Shown: positions 11,146 to 22,524, counted from the first letter of the stretch. The stretch: 64,000 bases of DNA from Dicyema japonicum (GCA_011109175.1 RDEW01000012.1:1153220-1217219), one strand, 5' to 3'. Notes: generated from the letters alone by a model not told the origin. Made by a program: numbers and translations.

Positions 11146-12234
11146 TTTATAGTTAATAAATTTTTCACAAAAAAATCTTAAATCGATACGTAATTGATTA
11201 GAATTTGGTGTCATTTTGGTTCTCTAGTAATTCCTACAATCACAACTAAGAGTATAAAACTTATAAAATTTTAGATTTTTAATGATATTTGATACAAATA
11301 ATTCCAAAAATGTGATTTTTATTGAAAATTATGAATCGCGTATAAATTGTGACAGTTTATTTAACTTTTTTTCTACCAAAAAGTTTTTAATGACACTTCC
11401 ATAAGTTTGAATCTGGACAAATATATTTTAATTTAGCATTTTCGATTTTTTTGCTGGCATTATACTCGGCATTTTTCAAGATATAATTTAAAATCACACG
11501 GATCCTATTCAAATTTGATTGACACTAACTTTTATTGCGTTCATAGCGATATAAAAGGCATATATAAAAGGCATTTTCCACAATAATTGGATGTTATACA
11601 AAAATCAATATTCCAAATTTTTCGTTAAATTATGATTGTAATAAGCTTTATCGTTTTCCAGAATTATTCCATCATCTGAAAGAGTTCACAAATTCAGATA
11701 TTTGTACTATAAATAAATATCAACTTCCACATCAGGAAGCAATCCAATCTTATCGAATAACTTTTGGCGAGATTTATTGTTCAAAAGTCATCTTTATATA
11801 TGACATTAAATTAATGTAAACGAATTATCAAACACAGTTAGATAGGCGAAATTAGAAAAATATTTTAACTATTTTTTTCTGACCATAACCCCCAACCCTA
11901 ACTCTGATCCCTATCACTAACCTTAATCTATAACCCCCAAAACTAACCCTGACTCTAATCCTGTTCTGAAAGAATAATAGAAGGAAAGCAATTCAATTCT
12001 CACATTAATTTTAGTAAATAATATATTTAATTTTATTAAAAAACATTTTTGCGGCCCGAGAACCAAATTTTAATTATTGACTTGGCCCGCAGACCGAACG
12101 GGTTGGAATTACTGATCTATTCATTTTTCTAATCATAACTCATATCAAATGAATGAATCATTACTTTTTGCTGATTAATTATTATTTTTTATTTATCATT
12201 AGTATCGCTTAATAAATTTTATTAAAAATAAATA
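11146..12234. other. AT-rich intergenic stretch
   Basis: No gene recognised. Apart from the telomere-like tract at 11883-11965, the end of this stretch (about 12045-12115, cggcccgcagaccgaac and following) resembles the gcggcccc-rich border of the hAT at 17417 and may be a hAT terminus. Confidence 0.3.
11883..11965 (-). repeat. Degenerate telomere-like repeat, C-rich strand
   Basis: Irregular CCCTAA-like units (ccccaaccctaactc, taacccccaaaactaaccctg), opposite in strand to the tract at 9286-9425. The two tracts face each other around the LINE-Q copy. Confidence 0.6.
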
Positions 12235-12640
12235 AATTTAAATAAATTGTTTCCGTTGCCGGATCGAACCGACTGGTCTATTTGACAACGGAAGACGCCC
12301 TGACGGCATGACCTCCTTTCCTTTTGAGCGAGGGCGAAACCTTGTATGGGATGTGACCTGTGTCTGCTCTTTCGCTCCAAGCAAAAAAAAATAATTAACC
12401 GGGCAGACCTTCTTCTCAAGCAGAGTAAATGAAAAATGCTAAGTATTCGGATATCAGCGACAGGTACATTTTCGCATCTGTCGCGATTGAAACTTCGGGG
12501 AACTTTAAAAAAACCTGAATCATCTTGGAAAACTACTATCCGACAAAACTGGTGATCTTCGTGAGACGAAATGGCTCAAGGAGAGGCTCTCGTTGGCTGT
12601 TGTCCGTGGGAATAGCTTATGCATCCCAACTGCTGAATAA
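12235..12640 (+). mobile_element. LINE-Q 3' fragment
   Basis: Begins with an RPDGMT-like segment (ccctgacggcatgacc near 12300) and GMRPVSALS, equivalent to NLVWDATCVDTYSP in the minus-strand copy at 39909-40190. It then runs through KYSD-SDRYIFASVAIET (12440-12500) to the SRWLLSVGIA-type end near 12600. This is the conserved terminal part of the LINE-Q protein with frame breaks. Confidence 0.6.
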
Positions 12641-12839
12641 TTAAAATTAAAATTAACTATTCTTTTTCCTTATAATAAAATTAAATTGTGATCTTGTTGA
12701 GCATTTTCTTTCTATCCTCGGAAGAGAAGGTATAATTCAATAAAAAGTTAAATTACAGACATAAACAAAATTATAATCGACTAAATCAAATTTATAATAA
12801 TTTGATCGAAATCCATTCAGATTACAAGGACTTAATAAA

Positions 12840-14145
12840 ACTCTCTATTTTCACACAAATAGTTCCAAACTGAGTGCTTCGCTTATGTGTCTCAATAATC
12901 TAATTACGGAAACCCATCAAATTCGAACTATCCTTCCTTTAAATGACAATGAAATTACACATAGATTAAGTCCCACGTGCGTATTTTGTCAAGTGCGTAA
13001 ATTGCAGGCCATTTCCCGTTCTGATGAGTTTATTCATCTGGAAAAAGCTGACTTATTTCACTAAACGAATGTTTTTTGCAATATTTAGCCATTTTCCACC
13101 ATTTTGTAGAACATGACCAACGTGACTGATGCTATCTGTTCATTTCTTGAATTGATTGTGGAAGTTCTGCGTTTTACTGTACGATGTCATCGGAAAGGCA
13201 ATGACAAGCGAACACGTGTCTTCCGCTTTTGTGAAAGTTGTAAAAACCTAGATCCGCTGATCTCCCATTATTTAAACATTATCTTCTCACAGGATGCAAT
13301 CAAAGTGGTCAAATATGTCAAAATTTGGTTAAGTTCAATTCCTGGTATGTCTCAACACGGTGTAAACTGATCTGCAGACACAAATGGACGGCTCGGATAA
13401 AGCAGGTCGTGGTCTGTAAGTCTATATTGCATTTGATTGTGATTGGCTCGTTTATTATGGCAACCTTTTCCCGTTATTTTGATGGTTAATTAGATTGGGA
13501 TTCATTGTATAAATTTGTCCCTCAATTGGCTGGAGTCTTCGAAGCATCAGTTTAGTCGTCATCTTCTGTCTATAAACTGGCTATGGGGATTCTTATAGTG
13601 CAGTCACGTTGGAACAAAGAATTTCAAAGGTCTAGAGGTAATTGTGAAGGTCTGTCGAAGAATAGGTCCTCTGTGTTTTTATTTTTAGGTGCTTTGCTTC
13701 CGATGTACAACAATAATCTCCTAAAACTACTGTTGGTGACCTGTATAGACAAGGAGGCTTATTCGTACTAGTGCGCTTTTTTTGGAGAGTTTTGAAATAT
13801 GTTCGATTTTCGGTGATGAAAACACATGAGTGAGGTACAATTTTGGTTGAATATATCAGATTGTCGAATTGATGAATTCAAGTATGTCAGTCTTCTAGTG
13901 ACGTCAAAAGAAGAGCAGCTATTTCATTGGTTGTACTTTATTGCTGGAATAATGAATTGTTCTCTATTCTGGAGGGTTCATTGAGTAAATACTGTGACAA
14001 TTTTTAATTTTTAAATTTGTCTTAGAAAATTTAGAAGATATGACCAGGAAGTTAAATAAAAATGAAGTAATTCGAATATGCAAGGAAATACAGTCAGATA
14101 TGTATGAATATGCATTTGAGAGAAGTATGCATCTCTAGAGTAAGC
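12840..14145 (+). CDS. Unidentified multi-exon gene candidate
   Basis: This stretch is richer in open frames than its surroundings. A frame at about 12862-13062 reads KLSASLMCLNNLITETHQI, then LSPTCVFCQVRKLQAI and HLEKADLFH. A second (13113-13370) contains FRFCESCKNLDPLISHYLNII. Another frame of the same stretch gives ARIKQVVVCKSILHLIVIG. A later piece (13583-13771) joins through a possible 23-nt intron at 13637-13659, and a second 23-nt candidate joins it to SVLKYVRFSVMKTHE. Near 13880-13970 a clean run reads SSSDVKRRAAISLVVLYCW, like a HEAT-type helical hairpin. I could not settle one reading through the whole region and I do not know the family. It lies upstream of the DCTN2 gene on the same strand. 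Confidence 0.3.
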
Positions 14146-14384
14146 CTGACTGAAAGATCAAGATTAAAACTTTTTGTTTTCAAATTGCAAATAGGTTTTC
14201 TAATAAAGACTTTCTGATAGATGCACTTTTCTACTTGAGGCCTGAGATGAAATTAATCAGAAATATAAAATTGCTTTGAAAAGGTTTGGAAGTTGAACTT
14301 TATGATACTAGAAAACAAAATGATAACGAAAACACCCCCAATTGATCCGTTTATAACTGGAAAGGGAAAAAGTGATTCATGAAA

Positions 14385-14672
14385 TTAGAATAATTTTTCG
14401 ATGTTCAATTCAACATATGCAAGCTTACATCCATCCATATTCGTCATTGTGGGAACCCTTACAATGGTGTAGGGTAGAAGGATCCTTTGGATGTCCTCTA
14501 ACCACTTGGCGTCTACTGACAGGTAGATTACACGATACCTCTTATGGCTGAAGAAAACAGAGTGGAGCTCTTTACTCTGGTATCTGTGTGGTAATCTAAA
14601 ATGATGAAAATCAAAACCAAATACTGAAATAAATTGACAAATAATTAAATATCGACCATCGGATCTGGTCAA
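14385..14672 (-). CDS. Unidentified ORF, possible last exon of a minus-strand gene
   Basis: A 95-codon minus frame whose later part (RYQSKELHSVFFSHKRYRVI, AKWLEDIQRILLPYTIVRVP, ending NIEKLF) has balanced composition. A candidate 22-nt GT...AG intron lies just before it, ending at the acceptor ttttag preceding ATTACCACAC. No family recognised. It could pair with the exon-like sequence at 15220-15460 on the same strand. Confidence 0.25.
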   Translation of the reverse strand: MTRSDGRYLIICQFISVFGFDFHHFRLPHRYQSKELHSVFFSHKRYRVIYLSVDAKWLEDIQRILLPYTIVRVPTMTNMDGCKLAYVELNIEKLF

Positions 14673-15219
14673 AGGAAAAAATTAAAGGCATCGGGAAAAA
14701 AATAAAGATTACTTGTCTCGTGATTGCCAAAGATGAATGAAGGAAAAAAGTCAGATTATCAAATTTCTCAAATAACCGATTGTTACTTATTTACTACCAG
14801 TTCCTTAAAGTGAAAGAAACCAAAGGACAGTGAGATGATTAGAATGTAGCAAACAAAAAGCAAACAAAAGCGTTCACTACTAAAGGACAGTGAGATGATT
14901 TAGAATTCCAAAAACCATAATAACAAAAAACTAATTATCCCGATACGGTATCAGGGATTTCGTCTTGGTTCGATACTCCTCGAAGCTCTCACAAAGATGT
15001 ATTGGACAAATGAGTAGATATCCATTGTTGAATGGACCCACTCCGATGTTCTTACGGATTAAAAATTAAAATAGAGTATAAGAAAAGTTCTTCTTAAATT
15101 TCAATTGCTCAATAACTCTGAATGCCTGTCTCAGGAAACGTTGAATGCATAGAAGATTTATTGGCATTTATCTGGAAATGAATAAACCTATTATGCGTAC
15201 GATTTTATTTGTTTAAAAA

Positions 15220-15460
15220 TCAAATATCCCGCTATTTACAGTGGAAACACACCCACTGGTTGATTCCAGTTTCTCTTAGTAGCTTACTCAACTTTTCTCG
15301 ATGTACCAACGCACTTCTAAACTCTCGGGGAACACACCAATGCTTCAGGGGTATCATTAGGGAGACCGTTCCCTACAGAAGGATCTCGAATGGTACCAGG
15401 CGTAATAGGATAGCCGAGAAACGTCTAGTGTTTTTTAATTGTAGTGTGGAACCCAGTGAT
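15220..15460 (-). CDS. Exon-like sequence with a 24-nt intron, unidentified
   Basis: On the minus strand a frame reading FLGYPITPG joins across a canonical 24-nt GT...AG gap (15373-15396) to NGLPNDTPEALVCSPR. A second candidate intron of about 31 nt leads to LSKLLRETGINQWVCFHCK and a TAG. Frame continuity across the 24-nt gap supports a real gene piece. The protein is not recognised and no start codon was found. Confidence 0.3.
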
Positions 15461-15772
15461 CTTCTTTAGGTTTGTTTTAATGAGTAAGAAATATCTTTAA
15501 AACTGGTTTGTAGTTTTAATGTAATTAATTTAGAGTAAGATTTTAATAATAAATAATTAATTAACAAAATAAAAAATAGTAATTTAAATTCAATGATGAT
15601 CGAACTGCCTTACCTGGTACATTAATAACAATAAAATAATAAGGATGAGGATGGCCCCGACTTATTTGAGTAACAGGAAATGCCAGTCAGGATTGTCCTC
15701 AACAAGAGGAAACAGTAATATATCAAATTACCTAAAGCATGCAAGCGATGATGTCATAGCACTTCAATCAAC

Positions 15773-16842
15773 ATGAATGAGGCTCTCGACTTTATAAGCG
15801 GGAAAATCGGTTCATTTAATCATTACTTTAGACAAAATTGACTTTTCCTCAATAAAGGACAGCTGTCCACAAGTAATCAATTTAAATAAAAAAGGACGAA
15901 AGATCCCGCCTAAAAATTTCAAGTGGCATTACGATCGAATAAAACACGAAATTGATGAACTGTCCCAGATCCTTAAGCAAGTGACTACAAATCATAATTT
16001 TAAGAGCGATAATGACACCACTCCCATTCAACTGTTGAAACAGCTCCAAGAGTCCTTTCGAAGCCTACTGAGCATCTCCACTAAAGCTCCTTCTGAATTC
16101 ACTTTATGCCCTACTGTCAGCCAGTCTCTTGAAAAAGCGGAGGGATCTAAGCGGGAAAATCAAATCAACGCCGCCGTAACGTCCAAAGTAACCAAATGTA
16201 TTTTTTGAAGTTTTTCGACTTAGAAAAACGTCTAAATGCTCTGGAAACAGTTTTGGGCGTGAAATCAGATGATTTGGTGATTTTCTGAAAGGAATTTTTT
16301 TCAGGTTAGCCTAATGGCCAAATTCAACTGTAATTCGCTATACCAGTTGGTGGACAAGATAAAAAGTATCGTTGACTTGATCGAGGATGAGAAAGTGGCT
16401 GAATTTGAGATGAAACTACAAAATTTTGATGACAAAGTAAAGCACGCCACCACAGCAAAGGATGAATTATTCAAAAATTTAAACTTGATTAATGTATATT
16501 TAATTTTAATAATTTATAAAAAATTTATAATTAATCAATATTTGTAGGTAGCTGAATTAACCAGAATCCGCTAAATTTGTCGTTGATAGCTAAACGGCTT
16601 TTAAACCTTAAGGAATTGCACAACAAAGGTTTATATCTATTTTTATTTTAGCGGGAGATTTTGTTCAGTTGCTATGGCAACTGAATTCTCACTTTGAACA
16701 GCTGTCTTATACTGTATCGTCTCAGAAATCAGTCATCGAGACTGTTTGAGATTGTATAATACTCTAGTTAAGTGAATCACTAGAGAAGACTGCACAGACT
16801 GTTCAAAGCAATCTGGACTGTTTGCATAATAAGCTTAACTAA
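15773..16842 (+). CDS. DCTN2: Dynactin subunit 2 (dynamitin, p50)
   Basis: Spliced reading starts at ATG 15773 (MNEALDFISGKI). It crosses introns at 15810-15831 (22 nt), 16188-16210 (23), 16277-16304 (28), 16494 to about 16564 (roughly 54-71, exact acceptor unsure), 16629-16651 (23) and 16744-16767 (24), and stops at TAA 16840-16842. The middle, FFDLEKRLNALETVLG, matches the dynamitin ELEKRLTELE coiled-coil signature. IAKRLLNLKELHNKAGDFV and the final coiled coil (TVQSNLDCLHNKLN) align with the C-terminal third. Dynamitin is part of the dynactin shoulder and links dynein to cargo. The product, about 285 residues, is shorter than the roughly 400 of vertebrates, mainly at the N-terminus. One base or splice ambiguity remains near 16550-16565. 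Exons and frame are seen; the family assignment rests on sequence similarity from memory. Confidence 0.85.
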
Positions 16843-17024
16843 ATTTCCTTAGATATTTAGTGCGTTTATTCAGTGTGTTTATCATTAAGGTGTGTTTATC
16901 GTTTATTCAGTGTGTTTATCACTTTGGACAAATATTTTCAAAGTGAATACAAATAGTGAAGAGCTCTAATGGAGTAATATAAAATAATACTGATTTATAT
17001 TCATCTTTTGTACCAGTCGAAACA

Positions 17025-17159
17025 ATGGGTTGTAGGGACCAAATGGCTTTCCATCCTACATCCCGTCGGATCATTGAAAGCAAGAGGAGGATTGAAGTCG
17101 AGAAGCGTGATGGATGTTTCCGCGCATTTAATGCGCTATTCATGGCGGCTTTACTATAA
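17025..17159 (+). CDS. Short ORF of unknown function
   Basis: ATG 17025 to TAA 17159, 44 codons, with a basic middle (TSRRIIESKRRIEVEKRDG). It lies between DCTN2 and the two-exon candidate at 17164. The minus strand is also open over 16919-17143, so either strand may be coding, or neither. Confidence 0.2.
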   Translation: MGCRDQMAFHPTSRRIIESKRRIEVEKRDGCFRAFNALFMAALL

Positions 17160-17163
17160 TTAA

Positions 17164-17336
17164 ATGAGATGGCGGAACCGCTTTGATGTTGCTTCTCAAC
17201 ATAGCTATAGAAACTTGCTCGAATATCCAGCGGGGTTCACGAAGATTGCCCGAAAATGAGGAATTTGACCCCAAAGTCGATTCAAAAATTCCGCTGTCGA
17301 GAACTACATGGCAGTGAAAGTGTCCACAACAAATAA
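17164..17336 (+). CDS. Small two-exon gene candidate, unidentified
   Basis: ATG 17164 begins MRWRNRFD. A canonical 23-nt GT...AG gap (17188-17210) joins in phase to KLARISSGVHEDCPKMRNL, then TPKSIQKFRCRELHGSE, and stops at TAA 17334-17336. An AATAAA at 17332-17337 overlaps the stop, as in the INTS4-like gene. The product is 49 basic residues. Two alternative frames are also open over parts of this stretch, so the reading is plausible rather than proven. It could be the tail of a larger gene. Confidence 0.35.
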
Positions 17337-17416
17337 AATAATATCATTCCGTTGAGTAAGTTAGCATACTTTTTATTTCACATTTCGATTTCATGGCGGC
17401 TGAGCAATATCTAGAG

Positions 17417-19584
17417 CAGTGGTTCTCAACGCGGCCCCAGGATTTTTTTCGGCCCCGACAAATATACAGTTATTTTTCTGTTTAATGAACGCGACAATTC
17501 TTCATTTTTAAAGCGTTCATTAAAATACTAATGAATAAATTTGTTAAATTGATAAAATCAATTTAATAAAATTTTTAAGAAAATTCAAGATTCTTTAATT
17601 AATTTAATCATAAAATCAGTTATTAACAATTTACTCTTTATTTTAATTTCTAATATTACGCAGCATTCCGAGAATTGATAATCCACTATTACCGAATTTT
17701 ATAAAGTATTTTCAATTTCTTCAAAATGAATTATCGCGTCTTCATAACTAATTTCCTTTATTTTTTCGAGCTCATTGTTATCTTTGTCTTCTTCACAGCT
17801 TTCAAAACTTTAAACAAATTTTCATTGTTTGTAGAAAAGTCATTGAAATAATATTTTTTGGAACTGAATTATCTAGGGTTTTATTCGATGCATTTAAATA
17901 TGTTTCATTTTCTTTCTCGGCTTTTTTCTTCCTCTGAAATTTTCCAATTTTTAAACGCTTTTTCAAAACATTTTTTTATTGTATCTGGCAAAACATCCAT
18001 GAAGCTTTAAAATTATGAATATTCAATGTGTTGAGAAAATTAAGCGTCATTTCCTAAAGCATGTCATTAGTACTAGTATGGTTGTATTTTCTTTTATTTT
18101 GTATCCACTCATATAAAGGTGTGTAAAGCATATCATTTATAGTGCTAGCTAGTTGTAATATTATTTAAATTTTCCATTTTTTTTCTGCTGATATTGTATT
18201 TTTCTTTATTTAAATAAAAATGATCGTTCCAACAGGCATTTTAAAATTTCTGCTTAACAAAGCTTGAGTGATGACGGGAAATTTTTCTTTGTACTCGATA
18301 ACTTCCTTCTTCTGTTTGAAAGAGTATCTATTCTTATTTTCTTAACATTACTAACTTTACGGCACGTGTACATTTAAAAAATTTTATATTTAATTATTAA
18401 TTTTTTAAATCAAATTAAGATTCATTAAATAAAAATTCATTAAACTTCAATTTTATTAGGTTATAAATTTTAAAGCCACGTATATTTTTTTAAATAATAT
18501 TAATTTATTAAATAGCTTTTAGTTCTAGTGCTCTAGGAAGTAACTAGATATCTTCAACCTCTTAACCTCTTAGAAGTTAGGTTTCCGCGTGGCGCCATGT
18601 GATGCTGCGTGGTTAATTGGCTGAAGTTTTCCGCTTGCTTGTCTGTTCCTCCTCTCTCTTCATAATAGAGTGGCGTCATGTGATCCACCTGTCTAGGTGA
18701 CGCCCAGTGCCAGGCAGGCACGAAAAAGGATCATTTGCTCTTCTCCACTCCAGTGGAGAGGTTTCCACAACTGCATGTAATTGGCGTCTTTCCTTTTGTG
18801 CTGATTCTGGATGGACTCTGTTTCTGTAGAAGTGGAAACTAGATACACTTAATTAGTTGTTTACTTTAACTTTTTTCTCGGTGTATCCGGGGTTAATAAT
18901 TAAAAATTAAATCATTAAAAATTGAGATTTGGATTCATTAAGTTTTTTTTTATTTGAATTAATTTATTATCAGGAAACATGAGTAGTTACCTTTGGAAAA
19001 GCCACTCGGTTTCCCGACGCTTCCTCGAGGCTTTGGTCAATAGTAAAATATTCATTAAATGAAAAATTAATTAAACAAAAAAACAACTGTATTATCAGAT
19101 TAAAAATTTATTATTATTAATTAATAATTGTTTTAAAATTTTAAAGTTAAATTTTAATTCACTCTTTGAAATATTATTTCTTTAATGTCAGGTGTTCGTA
19201 AACAATCACGGACTATAGTACAGGAAAACAGAGGATTCAAATCTGAATGGGAGGAAGTGTTCTTTATGATTAAAATACTGGCAAATCAATTAACGTCCTT
19301 ACAACACAAGCTGACGGATATCTTGTTGCTCCTTCAATAGAAAACTAATCATAATTCTTGAAGCAATAAGAACAAATACTGCAATAGACTGCCGGAAATG
19401 CATCTAAGTTAGTTGTTGCGGACCTCGACATCTTCTATTGTACCAGCTTTTAAAGAGTTAATTGATTAATGGTTTATAAATTCACTTTTGCTTTTTTTAT
19501 ATTAATTAAGTTTTAAAAAATTGGCGGCTCCTAAAAAATAATTTATTGATTTGACATCTGGGTCAAAATTCTTGAGAACCACTG
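17417..19584. mobile_element. hAT element with terminal inverted repeats and 8-bp target duplication
   Basis: The left end is CAGTGGTTCTCAA at 17417 and the right end TTGAGAACCACTG ends at 19584. Both are flanked by the exact 8-bp duplication atctagag (17409-17416 and 19585-19592), the hallmark of hAT transposition. The interior is degenerate. A plus-strand EWEEVFFM segment near 19245 resembles the ZBED-type N-terminus, whereas the left half is AT-rich minus-strand debris, so the interior is rearranged. A 370-bp repeat (18525-18895) has inserted into it. Confidence 0.85.
18525..18895 (+). repeat. Interspersed repeat family R, copy 1
   Basis: Starts near ctctaggaagtaactagat and ends near tcggtgtatccggggttaata. 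Nearly identical in order and sequence to copies at 24600-25020, 34095-34390 (inverted) and 34455-34748, with a diverged one at 38040-38290. It is non-coding, about 370 bp, and often followed by TTAATAAATAAAT. It may be a SINE or the 3' tail of a LINE. Confidence 0.8.
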
Positions 19585-19904
19585 ATCTAGAGTACTTTAA
19601 GTAGGTTGATTGCGGCGAATGTTTCGGTGGAAGTAATGTCTCTGTTTCCCGATTTCAAAAGGGGAAGAACTGAAATATGATTTATGTAATGTGGTAGTTA
19701 TTTCTCCTATTAATTACAATTTGTAGCGATGTGAGAAACCCGTAGCGTGATGACAAGGATGGATATTGTCATATTTCAAATATAATATTTCTTAAAATAA
19801 GAAATAATTATTTTAAGTATTTTTAATTTTGTGAGTATTTCATTTTTTAAATTTTTTTTCAATAAAAAAAATTTTATCATCAAATGAATAAAAATTAAAT
19901 TAAG

Positions 19905-20175
19905 GCATCTGAATGGCCATGCTATTTCCCCTAACAATAGCCAACGAGATACGTTCTCTGAACCAACCAGTCTCTCGCGGATCCTTGGTCACAGCTTAAA
20001 TCATGGAGCCGATCTTACGAACCAACTCATCTGCTTGGGGGCCAAGGATTCCTGACGCTTCCACCGCGAATGGAACAAAAAGATACTCCTCCGAAATTCT
20101 CTGGTACTTCCTCCTCTTTCGTTCCTCGCCTGCCATGTCCTGGGTCTGAAGCAGAAGCAACCAAATTAGACGGAA
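19905..20175 (-). mobile_element. LINE-Q 3' fragment (minus)
   Basis: The minus strand reads ASGILGPQADELVRKIGSMI, then a shifted continuation with ETGWFRERISLAIVRGNSMA. This is the terminal domain of LINE-Q and repeats almost word for word at 44835-44965 (minus). It ends against AT-rich DNA. Confidence 0.6.
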
Positions 20176-20679
20176 AATTAATTACATGCATAAATAATGA
20201 AAAACCTGCTCATTGTGAATGCAGAGAAGTCGCCCACGTCCTTTTTTACCTCGTCAAATGATTGGGAAGGAAGACAGTCATTTCGATTTATACAAGTTCG
20301 ACATCCATTTCAACAAATGTCAAAGGATTTCGGGTGTGACACTTAATATGCATCTCTGTCTAACACCACAGTGTAGAAAACAATCTGTTAAAATGAGAGA
20401 AAAACAGAGCATATGAAAAAGTTTATCGGGAATATGGAAGCTTTTCAAATTCGACGAAACTGATCATCCGAAAGAAATTTATAATTTTCAGGATAACTAG
20501 ATAATCTATTAATACAAAATCATTTTCAGTTCAATTCTGACATTTTTATATCAAATTTGATTCCAAGTGAATAAAATTTCCAAATACGATTTGTGATTTA
20601 TTTTAGATTTTTTGATTCGTTGTTCTTGTACCATTTTTATGTCAAGAAAAAATTCAAGAATATCAAAAGCTAGAGAAGA
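20176..20679. other. Unassigned AT-rich DNA
   Basis: Short open frames only, on both strands. No motif recognised. Confidence 0.3.
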
Positions 20680-20950
20680 GCACTTATAAATAAGGATGAA
20701 GAGGGTGGTGATTATATACAGCTTGCTCGAGATCTTGGAGTCAAGAGGACAAACAGCTACAGCCATCGTATAAAGTGGAAACTTGGAGGTAGAAGAGATG
20801 GAAAACGTGGTATGTTTGTAAACGTGGAGGTAGAAGGGATGCTAGGAGTAGACTTGTGGATGATGATATGAATTTAATAATTGAAAAAAATTTAGAATAA
20901 TCAATCGATAACTTTGAAAAAAGTACGAACATTGGTAAATAATAAAGTTT
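20680..20950 (+). mobile_element. Tc1/mariner-superfamily transposase, N-terminal helix-turn-helix remnant
   Basis: Reads DEEGGDYIQLARDLGVKRTN, then a GGRRDGKR/RGGRRDARS linker and LVDDDMNLIIEKNLE. This is the paired-like DNA-binding region and GRPR-like linker of a Tc1-like or related DDE transposase. The catalytic part is missing; a SINE follows immediately at about 20963. Confidence 0.55.
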
Positions 20951-20962
20951 GTATTGCGACAA

Positions 20963-21140
20963 TAGCCGGGTGACTTAGTGGTTAGGTGTCGGCTTAAGTG
21001 GCTTAGGCTACGGGTTCGAATCTCGCTGCTGTTCACCTAGTGGAAGCTTCCACGCATCTACGATGCAGAAAAGGGTTTGACGAGTGACGCCGTCATCAGT
21101 GAATCCTCACTGCGGAACTGGATTGTCTAGAAAGGACACT
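20963..21140 (+). repeat. tRNA-derived SINE family 1, copy with A and B boxes
   Basis: An A box-like stretch (tgacttagtggttaggtg, 20971-20988) and a perfect B box core (ggttcgaatc, 21013-21022) lie about 40 nt apart, as in an RNA polymerase III promoter. The tail (ttgacgagtgacgccgtcatcagtg, then aactggattgtct) recurs at 44062-44190. There is no tRNA acceptor stem closing the 5' and 3' ends, so this is a SINE rather than a tRNA gene. Confidence 0.7.
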
Positions 21141-22014
21141 CACACGATAATAAGAAAAAGAAGTGAAGATCATTCCTTGGTTCTACGATTAGTTAAAATT
21201 AACTGTTCTTTACTTAAAAAAGTGTGTGTCCTGCCTATGCGGAGCTATAAATACTATGGCTCTCGTGAAAAGGCTTTATTAATATTGCGAAAATATATAA
21301 CCGACTTTATGGTCGATTGATACCTACAAAATACTGCAGAGAACCAATTTCCAGGAATAGTCTGGAAAACATAGAATATAGAAAAATATTTGCATTGGAT
21401 TATCAACGTAATACAAATAGAAAAAATACATTTGAAGAATCAAATTTCAATCTCTACATTAAAAAAATTCGGCAAGGAAATTTTGAAAGTATACGCGTAG
21501 AACATACTATACTAAGATTTGATGCACCATGTTCTCCTTAATCCACGCGTAGGCTGTTTTCCATTCTTAAGGCTGGGATAAATACGAATTTATCTAATCA
21601 CAACAATCCCCATAATGATGTTATTGCAGCAGGAAATTGAACCTTGATCGAATTTGAGCAAATTACTACAAAATGATTTGGACTATTCAATAACACATCA
21701 AACACGGGAGAAAATATGACATTTTTACAGAAATGTTAAAAAATAAATGGAAATTGTACGCTTGGGATTTTATTAAATGATTAAGTTGTCAATTTATAGA
21801 ACTGAAAATGGTGTACTATTTCCATAATCTTTGAAATAGTGCGGATAATACTAATTAACTTTCTGCATTTGATCTACAGCTGTTCTCTTCCAAGAACTGA
21901 ACAGAAGCAAAAATCCATTAATTAGTTGTAAGTCTGCTTTTTCGCAAACCAGTATGAAGTCCCAACCAGGGTTTGGTTTTACATCCTCCAACTTATAGTT
22001 TTTTTTTCTTCCAG
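21141..22014. other. Unassigned region with one orphan ORF
   Basis: An ORF at 21317-21541 (+, 74 codons, NSLENIEYRKIFALDYQRN...) shows no known motif. The sequence ctataaatactatggctctcgtgaaaa near 21245 resembles the LINE 3' end at 22205-22240, so part of this stretch is probably retrotransposon tail. Confidence 0.3.
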
Positions 22015-22255
22015 AGATAAAGTTTCAGAAGGCCGTTATCGTGGAAGACAAGAACAACACTGCAATAGTCTTACAAAAAGACCTGGTCAATATCAAAAGA
22101 AATCTAAAAAATGCCGACGACCTGTACAACATGAGAGCCTTGGCTAGGAACAAGGGAGCATGGAAAAGGATGACATCAAACGTTGTTTTTTTTGCCGCAC
22201 ATCCTGGGCTATAATTAGTATGGCTCTCGTAAAGTGCTTAAATAAATAAATAATA
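22015..22255 (+). mobile_element. LINE 3' end fragment
   Basis: Translates as DLVNIKRNLKNADDLYNMRAL and ARNKGAWKRMTSNVVFFAAH, then a stop and AATAAATAAATAA. This is a typical C-terminus and A-rich tail of a non-LTR retrotransposon. Confidence 0.5.
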
Positions 22256-22524
22256 TAAAGTTTCAGATTTCCTTTTTATTGGAACAACACATTTTCGAAA
22301 AAAAAGTTTTTGGTTATTCAATGAGAACTAAGAGCATTCTCTCTTCCAATTTTATTCATTCTTTTTCTTAGCAACTTTGATCATTTTTTCTAACCAACTT
22401 AATTTTTTCTTAAAAAATCCCAGTCTTGTTTCAACTCTTTTTTTTAACAAGCTTTTCACAAACTAAATTAATATTGCCCTATATTTAAAAACACATACGG
22501 AATAGGAACTATTCTAATCTATCT

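Noticed and set aside
13320-13490. A G-protein-coupled receptor transmembrane helix (KQVVVCKSILHLIVIGSF)
   Set aside because: One hydrophobic run after basic residues is not enough; no DRY, NPxxY or neighbouring helices were found.
20963-21040. A tRNA gene at the head of SINE family 1
   Set aside because: Good A and B boxes, but no acceptor stem, and the same head-tail unit recurs at 44062-44190.
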